A stretch of 64,000 nucleotides of DNA from Spirochaeta sp. UBA5339 (GTDB lineage: Bacteria; Spirochaetota; Spirochaetia; DSM-2461). The stretch spans positions 99,844-163,843 of the forward strand of contig DHQL01000021.1 in NCBI GenBank assembly GCA_002408085.1. The letters are read 5' to 3'. The notes beneath the pieces are model-generated. The model was not told the DNA's origin, did no database searches, and saw only the letters and a program-made list of their open reading frames with translations. This document shows, piece after piece, positions 17,176 to 25,568 of the stretch. The translations under genes and the position numbers were made by a program. Numbering within the stretch: the first letter of the stretch is position 1; every line of letters starts with the position of its first letter.

Positions 17176-18018
17176 TTAATCCCAGAGTTTCCGGGACTCT
17201 TCCAGTTCGGTAAGCTGCTTCTCAATTTTTTCTCCATAGAGCATTTCATAGGCCAACAGCAGCAGGTTGGCAAAGTGCATGGGGACGGCCATGCTGTTTT
17301 TAAAGTGAAGGTCCCCCCGGGGAACATGGATAAACTGTCCGGCGGCGCTCACATAGTCGGGATGAATGGTTCCCGATACAAGAAGGGAGTTCAGCTTCTT
17401 ACCGGCGGAATGCTGAAGAATTTGGCGGAGCCAACGGTCCCGGTCACTGTAGTGAAAGAGAATAATCATATCCGACTCATCTGCGGGATGGAGCATGTCG
17501 GGGGTGTGTCTTGAATCCTGATCGATAAGCAGGGTTTTCAGGCCGTATCGGCGCAGGCGCTGGGCAAGAAAGTGGGCCGGATAGTGTCCCGTTCCCTCTC
17601 CCGCCAGGTAGATTGTTCCGGCCAGGTTGAGGCCTGCACTGATTTTTTCAAGGTCTTCGGTCTTAAGTGAGGCAGAGAGCCTTTTAATTGAGTAGAAGTC
17701 TACAGAGGCCGCTTCGTAGAGCAGGTCGGACATACTCCGTACCCGGTTTTTCAGCTGCCGGGAGGCGCCGAGGGAGTCTATCTGGGATGCGAAGAACTGT
17801 TCGATGGCGGAGTGGAAGGACTTGTAGTCCTTGAAGCCGAGCTTACGGAAGCAGTTGATAACAACTGGCTTGCTGATTCCGGAAACTTCCGAGAGCTCCT
17901 GAAGGGTCATGGAGGAAACTTGTTCCGGGGATCCATTGATATAATCCACCAGCTGTTTCTCTGTCCTAGAAAGACTCTTTCCATGTTCCTGCAGCTGTTC
18001 TGCCCAGTTGACGTTCAT
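17176..18018 (-). CDS. RpiR/MurR-family transcriptional regulator
   Basis: This is a regulator of about 280 residues. The N-terminal HTH_6 domain (LSRTEKQLVDYI, MTLQELSEVSGISKPVVINC, FRKLGFKDYKSFHSAI) is followed by a SIS sugar-phosphate-binding domain (IYLAGEGTGHYPAHFLAQRL). It lies directly upstream of, and on the same strand as, the sugar ABC operon, so local control is likely. Two starts are possible: ATG 18018, annotated here, or TTG 18027, which sits at a better distance from AGGAG. An inverted repeat at 18045-18059 overlaps the leader and may be its own operator. Confidence 0.9.
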   Translation of the reverse strand: MNVNWAEQLQEHGKSLSRTEKQLVDYINGSPEQVSSMTLQELSEVSGISKPVVINCFRKLGFKDYKSFHSAIEQFFASQIDSLGASRQLKNRVRSMSDLLYEAASVDFYSIKRLSASLKTEDLEKISAGLNLAGTIYLAGEGTGHYPAHFLAQRLRRYGLKTLLIDQDSRHTPDMLHPADESDMIILFHYSDRDRWLRQILQHSAGKKLNSLLVSGTIHPDYVSAAGQFIHVPRGDLHFKNSMAVPMHFANLLLLAYEMLYGEKIEKQLTELEESRKLWD

Positions 18019-18044
18019 AAAGGTCAAAAAACTCCTATTGATAT

Positions 18045-18059
18045 GACCTCTATCAGGTC
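18045..18059. promoter_or_regulatory. Inverted repeat in the rpiR leader
   Basis: GACCT-N5-AGGTC lies 27-41 nt before the RpiR-family gene start. Its position suits an autoregulatory operator, but this is by position only. Confidence 0.35.
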
Positions 18060-18176
18060 CGCCATACTATAGGACTGTGAATGTGGTAAAACTGTCAGGA
18101 GATTGTTTACTCTTTGTCGAGAGTGTGTCAGGTTTTTGTAATTCGACGGCTATAACCCCGGTATAGTGAGAAAAAA

Positions 18177-18800
18177 TCAGTGCCGGTTCCGGGAAAAGAT
18201 AACCGTTTTTCTCTCATCTCCCCTGATCAGGCGGCTGATATTTTTACGGTGGAGCAGGGTGATCAGGGCCGCTGTGACAAGAAAGAATACAAGATAAACT
18301 TTTGAAAAATCCGTCCACCCTGCCAGGGAGGTCATAAAGTACGCCAGCGGCAGTGACCAGGCTGCCGACATGGAGGCCAGGGAGAGGTAGGAGCTGCGGA
18401 GCAGTATCACCCCGAAGACCAGCAGACAGATAGGCGCCGCCGGAGGAACCAGGGCCGTCAGTGCCCCGGCGGAAGAGGATACTCCCTTGCCGCCCCGAAA
18501 GGATGCGAAAATCGGGAACACATGGCCGGCCACAAGGCAGATAATGCAGAAAACCGCAAAGAGCTCCGTCATATGGGGTCTCAGAAGGAATACCGGCAGA
18601 AAACCTTTCAGAAAATCCAGCGCCAGTACCGCCGTACCCGGCAGGGCTCCCAGTATCCGGAAGCTGTTTCCCGCTCCGGCATTGCCGCTTCCCTCCTCTC
18701 TGATATCGATCCCCTTTACCAGCTTACCGGTGATCAGGGCAAAGGGAATGGACCCTATCAGATAGAAGAACAGGGGTAAGAGAAGGTAGAGGGGGCTCAT
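18177..18800 (-). CDS. plsY: Acyl-phosphate:glycerol-3-phosphate acyltransferase PlsY
   Basis: This 207-residue integral membrane enzyme transfers an acyl group from acyl-phosphate to glycerol-3-phosphate, the first step of phospholipid synthesis. Signature motifs are GSIPFALITGKL, EEGSGNAGAGN (variant of RxxGSGNxGxxN), LDFLKG, GHVFPIFASFRGGKGVSS. Length is standard. AGGAG lies upstream of ATG 18800. Nearby are a DUF1295 protein and a FakA-FakB-like fusion, which would supply acyl-phosphate from free fatty acids. Confidence 0.95.
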   Translation of the reverse strand: MSPLYLLLPLFFYLIGSIPFALITGKLVKGIDIREEGSGNAGAGNSFRILGALPGTAVLALDFLKGFLPVFLLRPHMTELFAVFCIICLVAGHVFPIFASFRGGKGVSSSAGALTALVPPAAPICLLVFGVILLRSSYLSLASMSAAWSLPLAYFMTSLAGWTDFSKVYLVFFLVTAALITLLHRKNISRLIRGDERKTVIFSRNRH

Positions 18801-18846
18801 AAAACATCGCTCCTGTGGTGCAGTGGGATCAGCAGGAAGGGGAGTC

Positions 18847-19644
18847 TCATGAAGCGGGACTCCGGCGAGGCAGGGGGATCAGGATGCTGGTCCTCTTCTT
18901 GTAGACCTGGTAATCGGGATTAGAACCGTACTTCTCATCTCCCTGTTTCTCCAGCAGGGGAATGCCGCTGACCTTCAGCAGAAAGAGCGTGATTGTCACA
19001 GGTCCTATAACAGTGATCCATTCAAGGCCCTTCAGGGTGGGCGCCGTGATCAGAAAAAGCCCCCACCACAGCAGGATCTCACCAAAGTAGTTGGGGTGGC
19101 GGGAGTACTTCCAGAGCCCCCGGTCCACCCAGTGCCCCCTGTTCTCCTCCCTGCTTCTGTAGGCAAACTTCTGGTGGTCGCTGACCGCCTCAATCACAAG
19201 GCCTACGGCAAAGAGAGTTATTCCGATCAGACTGGTCTCCAGAAAGGTAATTACGGGCCTTTTGGTCAGAAAGAGTGAGAAGGGCAGCATTACAATCCAG
19301 ACTACCAGGGTTTGAAGTATCCAGAACCTCAGAAAGGCCGTAAAATTCTCCCGTTTGTCGTCAAAACGCTCATCCTTCCCTATGGCCATAATCCGTCGTA
19401 GCAGATAGGAGCCGAGACGGAGGGCCCAGAGCATTATGGCTGCTGTAAGGACAATCTGGTCCAGATTGCTTCCTATGCCCCCGGACAGATAGAGAAGGGG
19501 AGCCAGTAAAAAGAAGCTGAGGCTGTAGCTGAGGTCGGTGACCTTATCGGTTTTAAAGGCCGATGCAAAGATAAAAAAGAAAGTGTTGACCCCGGCCGAA
19601 AGGGCCAGGGACATAAGGATGGGATTGCCTTGTATAATTGTCAT
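18847..19644 (-). CDS. DUF1295 membrane protein (steroid 5-alpha-reductase-like)
   Basis: This 265-residue protein has about six to seven transmembrane segments. The C-terminal motif WVDRGLWKYSRHPNYFGEIL is diagnostic of DUF1295 and isoprenylcysteine-methyltransferase/steroid reductase-like proteins. GAGAGG precedes ATG 19644. Members may be lipid-modifying reductases or methyltransferases, but the substrate is unknown. Placement between plsY and the DAK2-DegV gene hints at membrane-lipid metabolism. Confidence 0.9.
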   Translation of the reverse strand: MTIIQGNPILMSLALSAGVNTFFFIFASAFKTDKVTDLSYSLSFFLLAPLLYLSGGIGSNLDQIVLTAAIMLWALRLGSYLLRRIMAIGKDERFDDKRENFTAFLRFWILQTLVVWIVMLPFSLFLTKRPVITFLETSLIGITLFAVGLVIEAVSDHQKFAYRSREENRGHWVDRGLWKYSRHPNYFGEILLWWGLFLITAPTLKGLEWITVIGPVTITLFLLKVSGIPLLEKQGDEKYGSNPDYQVYKKRTSILIPLPRRSPAS

Positions 19645-19777
19645 ATTTACCTCTCTCAATCAGTCTAGGTCTTTTTCCGGCGGAGATAAAGATTTTTTTG
19701 TTATAGCCCTTATTGTGTATATAATTAGTAGTGAATTAAGGCTGTCCGGTTCACCTTAACGGCATCAGGAGGAAGCT

Positions 19778-21631
19778 TTGACAGATACGGCTATTACCGG
19801 TTATCAGATCTATCACGGATTTCTATCAGGGTATCTGAGTCTTTCCCGGAATCGGGACTATCTGAACAGAATCAATGTCTTTCCCGTTGCCGACGGGGAT
19901 ACGGGGAATAATATGGTCAGAACCCTCAAGACCATTGTCTCGGGGATGAGAAGCGGCCGGTCCGCCTCCAGGGTGATGAACAGGATTGCAGAGCTCTCCA
20001 TTGTCGGGGCCCGTGGGAACTCGGGGATGATTCTTTCCCAGTTTTTCAACGGTCTTGCGGTGAGTATGGAGTCCCGGGACACTCTGAGCCCTCTACATTT
20101 CGGACAGGTTGTAAGAGACTCGGTCACATTTGCCTATGAGGCCCTGGATGATCCCCGGGAGGGAACCATTCTCTCTGTAATCAGGCAGTGGGCCGATACG
20201 GTCTACAGGGAGAGCAGAAGGCAGAACACCCTTCCGGGCATTCTCTCAGCCGCTTTGAAAGAGGCGCGGCGGGCACTTGAAATGACCCCCCGGCAGCTGC
20301 AGATTCTCGAAGACAACAGTGTCCTGGATGCCGGAGCCTATGGATTTGTCAGTTTTCTGGAGGGAATCGATACCATCAAAGAGAGAGGTTTTACTCCTTT
20401 CAGCATCAGACGCAGCATTCATGACTACTCACCGGAGCCTGCCCTCCGTTTTGACAGTGCCGTTACCCATCAGGCCTCGGAGGTCAGCTTCCGCTACTGC
20501 ACCGAGATCCTTATGGACGGGTGCAGAATCTCGGCCAGGGAGATCAAAAGAAGGCTCCGGGTGCGGGGAGACTCCCTGATTGTGGGTGAGGCGGGGAGCA
20601 AGGTCCGTGTTCATATTCACTGCGACAGACCCTGGGAGGTGGTGAAGATCCTCTCCTCCAAAGCCAGGATTCTTGAACAGAAGGCCGATGATATGGTGCT
20701 TCAGGAGGCCTGCTCCCGGAAGCCCCTCTCAAAGACGGCAATTCTGACCGATTCCATTGCCGATATCCCCCGGGAGCTTCTGGACCGCTACCAGATCCAT
20801 GTCCTGAATCTCAAGCTCAGCTGGGACAGTGAGGAGTATCTGGACCGTCTGACCATAACCCCGGAGCAGTTCTACCGGCTTCAGGATAAGAGAACCTCCT
20901 TTCCCGGCAGTTCCATCCCGGATATTCCGACAGTGGATGCCCTCTACAGATTCCTTCTGGACCGCTATGAAAATATTCTGGTTCTGCCGGTGGCCGCCTC
21001 CTTAAGCGGTACCTGGCAGCAGTTTAAAAACTGCGCCGTCCGGTACAACAGAGAAGGGGAGCGGATCAGGGTTGTCGATACGGCAGTAAACTCGGCGGCC
21101 CAGGGACTTCTTGTTCTGGAAACCGCAAAGGCCGCGGCCGGGGGGATGGATTTTGATCAGCTTACCGCCTTTGCCGAGAGCCTTAAGAAGAGGACAAAGA
21201 TCTATGTCAGTGTGAGCACTCTGAAGTTTATGGTCAGAGGAGGAAGGATCAAACCCCTGACCGGCGCCCTTGCCTCTCTGCTTCATCTCAAACCCATTGT
21301 CTCCCTGGACAGCGAAGGAAGAGGAAAAGCCTTTGACAAGGCCTTTACATCAAAGGGCCTGGAGAAGAAGATCGCATCTCTGGTGGAAAACACCAGAGAC
21401 GGGAAGGGTGTGGAGCGCTTTGCCGTGGTCCATGCGGCGTCTCCCTCAAGGGCCGAAAGGTTCAGCGCTCTTGTTTCGGGCATACTGGGAAAGAAGGCCG
21501 ACTATACCACCTCAATCTCTCCCATTGTGGGAATGCACTCCGGGCGGGGTGCCGTTGCCATAGGTCTTATCGAGGCGGAGGAAGACGCGGGCCTTGGGTC
21601 GGGCGGCAGAGATTCGGGAGGCGGAAATTGA
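19778..21631 (+). CDS. DAK2-DegV fusion (FakA-FakB-like fatty acid kinase)
   Basis: This 617-residue protein joins the two halves of the fatty-acid kinase system. Residues about 10-200 are a DAK2 kinase domain (NVFPVADGDTGNNM, GARGNSGMILSQFFNG). About 220-305 is the FakA middle region. From about 318 onward is a DegV/FakB fatty-acid-binding domain (AILTDSIADIPREL, LPVAASLSGTWQQF, FMVRGGRIKPLTGALASLL). In Gram-positives FakA and FakB are separate and make acyl-phosphate from free fatty acids. TTG 19778 has a perfect AGGAGG ahead and is clearly the start. PlsY, which uses acyl-phosphate, is nearby. Confidence 0.92.
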   Translation: MTDTAITGYQIYHGFLSGYLSLSRNRDYLNRINVFPVADGDTGNNMVRTLKTIVSGMRSGRSASRVMNRIAELSIVGARGNSGMILSQFFNGLAVSMESRDTLSPLHFGQVVRDSVTFAYEALDDPREGTILSVIRQWADTVYRESRRQNTLPGILSAALKEARRALEMTPRQLQILEDNSVLDAGAYGFVSFLEGIDTIKERGFTPFSIRRSIHDYSPEPALRFDSAVTHQASEVSFRYCTEILMDGCRISAREIKRRLRVRGDSLIVGEAGSKVRVHIHCDRPWEVVKILSSKARILEQKADDMVLQEACSRKPLSKTAILTDSIADIPRELLDRYQIHVLNLKLSWDSEEYLDRLTITPEQFYRLQDKRTSFPGSSIPDIPTVDALYRFLLDRYENILVLPVAASLSGTWQQFKNCAVRYNREGERIRVVDTAVNSAAQGLLVLETAKAAAGGMDFDQLTAFAESLKKRTKIYVSVSTLKFMVRGGRIKPLTGALASLLHLKPIVSLDSEGRGKAFDKAFTSKGLEKKIASLVENTRDGKGVERFAVVHAASPSRAERFSALVSGILGKKADYTTSISPIVGMHSGRGAVAIGLIEAEEDAGLGSGGRDSGGGN

Positions 21632-21640
21632 AATCCTGAA

Positions 21641-22258
21641 TCAGTTCAGAAGGTTGAAACAGCCCTCGGTTCGGTCATATCCGTATACCTCTCCGGTCTC
21701 AATAATATAGTGCCATCCCATAATATCCAGGGTCCCCTCTTTAAAGCGCTCTGCAATATAGGGGTAGGTCAGAAGGTGTTTCATCTGCTCAAGCACGTTG
21801 CTCTGCTCCGTCAGCCACTCCCTGGCCAGAGGATCATCTTCTGAAATCTGCTCCTCAACACTCTTTTTAACAGATGAGGCCAGTTCCATCCACTTTGTGG
21901 TGTGGGGAAGGCGTTCGTCGGGCTCCTTGTAGAGGGCCGCGCAGCCTCCGCAGTTGCTGTGACCGCAGACAATAATGTTCTCCACATTGAGCTCCTGAAG
22001 GGCATACTCAATGGCCGAAGTTGTTGCCAGATACTCGTCGGCCATCCTGAAGGGAGGGACAATATTGGCAATATTCCTGACAATAAAGAGCTCCCCGGGA
22101 AGGGTCTTTGTGATAAGGGAGGGGACAACCCTCGAGTCGGCACAGCCTATAAAAAGGGTATGGGGTTTCTGTTCCCGACCCAGATCCTTGAAGAGGCCTC
22201 TGTTCTTTTCAAAGTCCTTCTTTTTAAAGTGAACGACACCTTTAAGCAGTTTATCCAT
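21641..22258 (-). CDS. Beta-class carbonic anhydrase
   Basis: This 205-residue zinc enzyme interconverts CO2 and bicarbonate. The zinc ligands are seen in IGCADSRV (Cys, and the Asp-Arg dyad) and CGHSNCGGC (His and Cys). GELFIVRNIANIVPP is also typical. It converges on the DAK2-DegV gene with 9 nt between stops. No clear Shine-Dalgarno is seen before ATG 22258; a TATGAT box lies 6 nt upstream without a good -35, so a leaderless start is possible but weakly supported. Confidence 0.95.
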   Translation of the reverse strand: MDKLLKGVVHFKKKDFEKNRGLFKDLGREQKPHTLFIGCADSRVVPSLITKTLPGELFIVRNIANIVPPFRMADEYLATTSAIEYALQELNVENIIVCGHSNCGGCAALYKEPDERLPHTTKWMELASSVKKSVEEQISEDDPLAREWLTEQSNVLEQMKHLLTYPYIAERFKEGTLDIMGWHYIIETGEVYGYDRTEGCFNLLN

Positions 22259-22433
22259 AGGCGAATCATAATATATTACTCAAACAAATGCACTATTTAT
22301 TCTGACAAAATATTAAAATATGTCGAGAACAAGCCGGTGCCGGAGTATGGGACCTTCGGGAGCCGAGGCGGCAGGAAGGAGGGCGGGATAATCGGAAGGT
22401 GACAGGGAGGCCACGCTGCTGTAGGATAGAGTC

Positions 22434-23330
22434 ATGCCGGTTCCCTGGATTCCCGCAAAGACTATTCTCTCCTCCTGGAAGCCCCAGCCCCGCTGGTTCG
22501 GTACCGAGTACAATATGAACCTCTACCGGGGATGCTCTCACGGCTGTATCTACTGCGACAGCCGCAGCGAGTGTTACGGGGTGGACGATTTTGACCTGAT
22601 CAGGCCCAAGGAGAGGGCCCTGGAGATCCTTGAGGATGAGCTTGGACGGCGCCGGAGAAAGGGGGTGGCTGCCATGGGTTCCATGAGTGACCCCTACAAC
22701 CCCCTGGAAGCCTCTCTTGAGCTGACCCGGGGGGCTCTGGAGCTGATCAACCGTGCCCGCTTCGGCGCGGCCGTTGCCACCAAAAGCAGTCTTGTTGCAC
22801 GGGATGCCGATATTCTGGAAGAGATCTCCCGCCACTCCCCGGTGCTGGTCAAGGTAACCGTGACCACCGTGGATCCCGCTCTTGCGGCAAAAATCGAGCC
22901 CCGCGCGCCCTCCCCTGCAGAGCGTCTGGAGGCTGTCCGTGAGCTCCGCAGCAGGGGGATCTTTACGGGGATTCTGCTGATGCCCGTTCTTCCCTGGATC
23001 ACCGATAGCGATGAGGGCGTCCGCTCTCTGGTCCGGGCCGCTTCCGGGGTAAACGCCTCCTTTATCTACGGTGCCTTCGGTGTCACCCTCAGGGACAGGC
23101 AGAGAGAGTGGTACTACAGCTCTCTGGACAGGGATTTCCCCGGGCTGTCCGACCGGTACAGAACCCTCTTCGGCGAGAGCTATGGATGCGCCCGGCGGGA
23201 CCGGGCCGCCGCCCTGGAAAGGGTCTTCCGCAGAGAGTGCGGGGACCGGAACATCCTCTGGAGGATGGAAGATATTATCACTGCCTACCGGAGTCCCTAC
23301 AGAGGACCCGAGCAGATGGAGTTATTTTGA
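22434..23330 (+). CDS. Radical SAM protein, SPL/Rv2578c-like family
   Basis: This 298-residue radical SAM enzyme has the 4Fe-4S motif CSHGCIYC (Cx3Cx2C) at about residue 34 after NMNLYRGC, as in the spore-photoproduct-lyase-like group found in non-spore-formers. GSMSDPYNPLE and GILLMPVLPWITDSDEGV are also family features. The substrate of this group is unknown; a DNA or RNA repair-like role is only a suggestion. AGGA precedes ATG 22434. Its stop overlaps the next gene's TTG start by 4 nt. Confidence 0.9.
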   Translation: MPVPWIPAKTILSSWKPQPRWFGTEYNMNLYRGCSHGCIYCDSRSECYGVDDFDLIRPKERALEILEDELGRRRRKGVAAMGSMSDPYNPLEASLELTRGALELINRARFGAAVATKSSLVARDADILEEISRHSPVLVKVTVTTVDPALAAKIEPRAPSPAERLEAVRELRSRGIFTGILLMPVLPWITDSDEGVRSLVRAASGVNASFIYGAFGVTLRDRQREWYYSSLDRDFPGLSDRYRTLFGESYGCARRDRAAALERVFRRECGDRNILWRMEDIITAYRSPYRGPEQMELF

Positions 23331-24055
23331 GCGTCACGAAGAAACCGGCAATCAAAAAGATAAAAGAGTCTGACCTATATGATCCCCTGAAGGTCTATCT
23401 TGAGAACCAGGGCTACATCCTGGGGGCGGAAGTACAGGACTGCGATCTTGTGGCCTTGAAGGGGGATGAGATGGTCATTGTGGAGCTGAAGACCAGCGTC
23501 ACCCTCTCACTGGTGATTCAGGCGGCCCGGCGGAAGGACATCTGCGACTCCGTATATATTGCCGTTCCCCTGGGACAGGGAAAGAAGAGCCTGCCCAATG
23601 GAAAGGGCCTGAAAAATCTGCTCCGGAAGCTTGAAGTGGGCCTGATTGTGGTCCGTTTTATGAAGACAAAGACCAGGGTAGAGGTTCTTCTCCATCCATC
23701 TCCCTATGAAAAGCGGTACAGGCGCAGAAAACAGGCAGCCATATTGAGAGAGATGGACGGGCGCTACGGAGAGTTCCACAAGGGGGGCATTACGACCAGG
23801 GAGGAGAGGATCACCGCCTACCGGCAGGAGTGCATCCGTCTGGCCAGTCTGCTGAAGAGGCGGGGTGAGACAAGTCCTGCCGAATTGAAGAAGGAGAGCG
23901 CCCGCCCCGACAAGGTTCAGCCCATCCTTGCCAACAATCTCTACGGATGGTTTGACCGGGTTTCCAGGGGTGTCTACAGAGTCAACGATACGGGTCTTAC
24001 GGCTCTGGAGCGCTACGAGAGGGATTTTCCCGAGCTGACAGATCTGTTTAAGTGA
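23327..24055 (+). CDS. DUF2161 PD-(D/E)XK nuclease-like protein
   Basis: This 242-residue protein has an N-terminal PD-(D/E)XK-type core (DLYDPLKVYLENQG, then MVIVELKTSVTLSL with the E-x-K pair) and a C-terminal winged-helix-like part (SPAELKKES ... GWFDRVSRGVYRV). This matches DUF2161, annotated as a putative PD-(D/E)XK phosphodiesterase. TTG 23327 is chosen: GGAG lies 5 nt upstream and it overlaps the radical SAM stop by 4 nt, so the two are coupled. The pairing with an SPL-like enzyme suggests a nucleic-acid repair or processing role. Confidence 0.85.
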   Translation: MSVTKKPAIKKIKESDLYDPLKVYLENQGYILGAEVQDCDLVALKGDEMVIVELKTSVTLSLVIQAARRKDICDSVYIAVPLGQGKKSLPNGKGLKNLLRKLEVGLIVVRFMKTKTRVEVLLHPSPYEKRYRRRKQAAILREMDGRYGEFHKGGITTREERITAYRQECIRLASLLKRRGETSPAELKKESARPDKVQPILANNLYGWFDRVSRGVYRVNDTGLTALERYERDFPELTDLFK

Positions 24056-24100
24056 TCCATGGAACTCCCGGAAAGCTCCGGAGGGGATTCATGGATTTTT
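24055..24100 (+). terminator. Terminator after the DUF2161 gene
   Basis: ATCCATG (24055-24061) pairs with CATGGAT (24090-24096). An inner GC-rich hairpin sits between the arms, and T residues follow. Confidence 0.6.
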
Positions 24101-24103
24101 AAT

Positions 24104-24132
24104 TTGACAACTTCGGCTTCGGCCCGTATTAT
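24104..24132 (+). promoter_or_regulatory. Predicted sigma-70 promoter of the PlsC-like gene
   Basis: TTGACA (24104-24109), a 17-nt spacer and TATTAT (24127-24132) stand 57 nt before ATG 24190. Confidence 0.7.
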
Positions 24133-24189
24133 TTTTCAGCTTGCGTTCTGCTTCTTTAGATGCAGAACAGATGAATCAGGAGTGACAGA

Positions 24190-25419
24190 ATGAAAAAGGA
24201 TATTACAGTTAAAGACGGTCTGCCGGGATTAGGCCCCAGACTGATGTGGAGGTTCGGAAGATTTGTTGCCCGCTGTCTCTACAACAGGAAGATGAACCTT
24301 GTCTTTGAAAACTGGAATATCCTTAAAGATATTCCCGCTCCCTATCTGATTGTGGCAAACCATGTGACCAACTTTGATCCCGTCCTGGTCTCCGCCAACC
24401 ATGATACCCTGATTCACTGGGTGGCCAACGATGCCGTATTCCGGCATCCTGTCTTAAGATGGGTGTTCCGCAGGGTCCAGGTTATTCCCAAGACCAAGGG
24501 GATGTCCGACCTGGATACGGTGAGGATCATGCACAAGAAGGTGAGGGAAGGGGGAATCGTCGCCGTCTATCCCGAAGGCCATACCTGCTGGGATGGAGAG
24601 AGCCTGCCCCTGGTTCCGGCAACGGCCAAGCTGCTGAAGCTTTTAAAGGTGCCCGTTATCGGAGTTGTAACCAAGGGAGGGTATATCTCCCAGCCCCGCT
24701 GGGCCTGGACAAAGGACCTCCGTAGAGGGCGGATCGTTCTCGAGGCCAAACTCCTCTTTACGGTCGAAGAGGTCAAAGAGAAGTCGGTGGAAGAGCTGGA
24801 CAGGGGCCTTGAAGAGGGACTCTATAACGATGATTTTGAGTATATCAAAGAGAACCCCGTTGTTCTGGAGAGCGAAAAACGCGCCGAGACCCTGGAGCTC
24901 TTTACCTATATATGTCCCGAATGCCGTACTCTGGATGCATTGATGTCCTCAGGAAATAACGTGACATGTCAGCACTGTGGCTGGAGTTTTTCCATAGATA
25001 AGTACGGTGCATTTCCTCAGACCAGGGACTTTCCCTTCCCCGGCGGCCTTAAGGAGTGGAACAAGTGGCAGAGTGAGGTTACTTCTCAGATGGTAAAGGG
25101 CTATCTTGCTCTTCCAAGTCCCCAGGACCCCCTGCTCCATAACAAAGACCTGACCCTGCTGACGGGAAAAGGGCTTGTTCCCCTTAGAAAGCTCTGTTCC
25201 GGAGACCTGAAACTCTGGCAGGACAGACTGGAATTCCTGACCGGAAAGGGCGAAACAATGGTCTTCCCTCTGGCGGAAATGGAAGCACCGAGTATCTTCA
25301 AGCAGCAGAAGTTCGAGTTCTATTATGAAAAAGTTCTCTACCGTTTTCACTATCCCACGCCACGGGACTCAGCATATAAATGGTTTGAATTTATTAGTCA
25401 AATGATTGCATTGAAATAA
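24190..25419 (+). CDS. 1-acyl-glycerol-3-phosphate acyltransferase with C-terminal zinc-ribbon extension
   Basis: This is a 409-residue protein, much longer than a standard PlsC (~240). The acyltransferase domain is at about 15-200, with motif I NHVTNFDP, motif III VYPEGH and VPVIGVVTKGGY. A zinc-ribbon (CPEC ... CQHC, about 238-262) follows, then about 150 residues that look like a beta-rich PH/GRAM-like domain. It probably acylates lysophosphatidic acid or another lipid at the inner membrane. AGGAG precedes ATG 24190. The role of the extension is unknown. Confidence 0.88.
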   Translation: MKKDITVKDGLPGLGPRLMWRFGRFVARCLYNRKMNLVFENWNILKDIPAPYLIVANHVTNFDPVLVSANHDTLIHWVANDAVFRHPVLRWVFRRVQVIPKTKGMSDLDTVRIMHKKVREGGIVAVYPEGHTCWDGESLPLVPATAKLLKLLKVPVIGVVTKGGYISQPRWAWTKDLRRGRIVLEAKLLFTVEEVKEKSVEELDRGLEEGLYNDDFEYIKENPVVLESEKRAETLELFTYICPECRTLDALMSSGNNVTCQHCGWSFSIDKYGAFPQTRDFPFPGGLKEWNKWQSEVTSQMVKGYLALPSPQDPLLHNKDLTLLTGKGLVPLRKLCSGDLKLWQDRLEFLTGKGETMVFPLAEMEAPSIFKQQKFEFYYEKVLYRFHYPTPRDSAYKWFEFISQMIALK

Positions 25420-25512
25420 GTTATAAAGAGGCCTGGCCCCCTGAAGACCCATCTTCTGAAGGCATCGTCAAACATAAATCATTAATTATCAATAAATTTC
25501 TCCATAATTATA

Positions 25513-25541
25513 TTGACTTTGGAATATATTAAAAATACTAT
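25513..25541 (+). promoter_or_regulatory. Predicted promoter of the CoA-disulfide reductase gene
   Basis: TTGACT (25513-25518), a 17-nt spacer and TACTAT (25536-25541) precede ATG 25569 with a short leader that contains GAGAGG. Confidence 0.65.
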
Positions 25542-25568
25542 ATACATATCCTGATTAGAGAGGTATGT

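Noticed and set aside
16291..17514. 407-codon plus-strand open frame
   Set aside because: It runs antisense through the end of the RpiR gene and the binding lipoprotein, both of which are certain.
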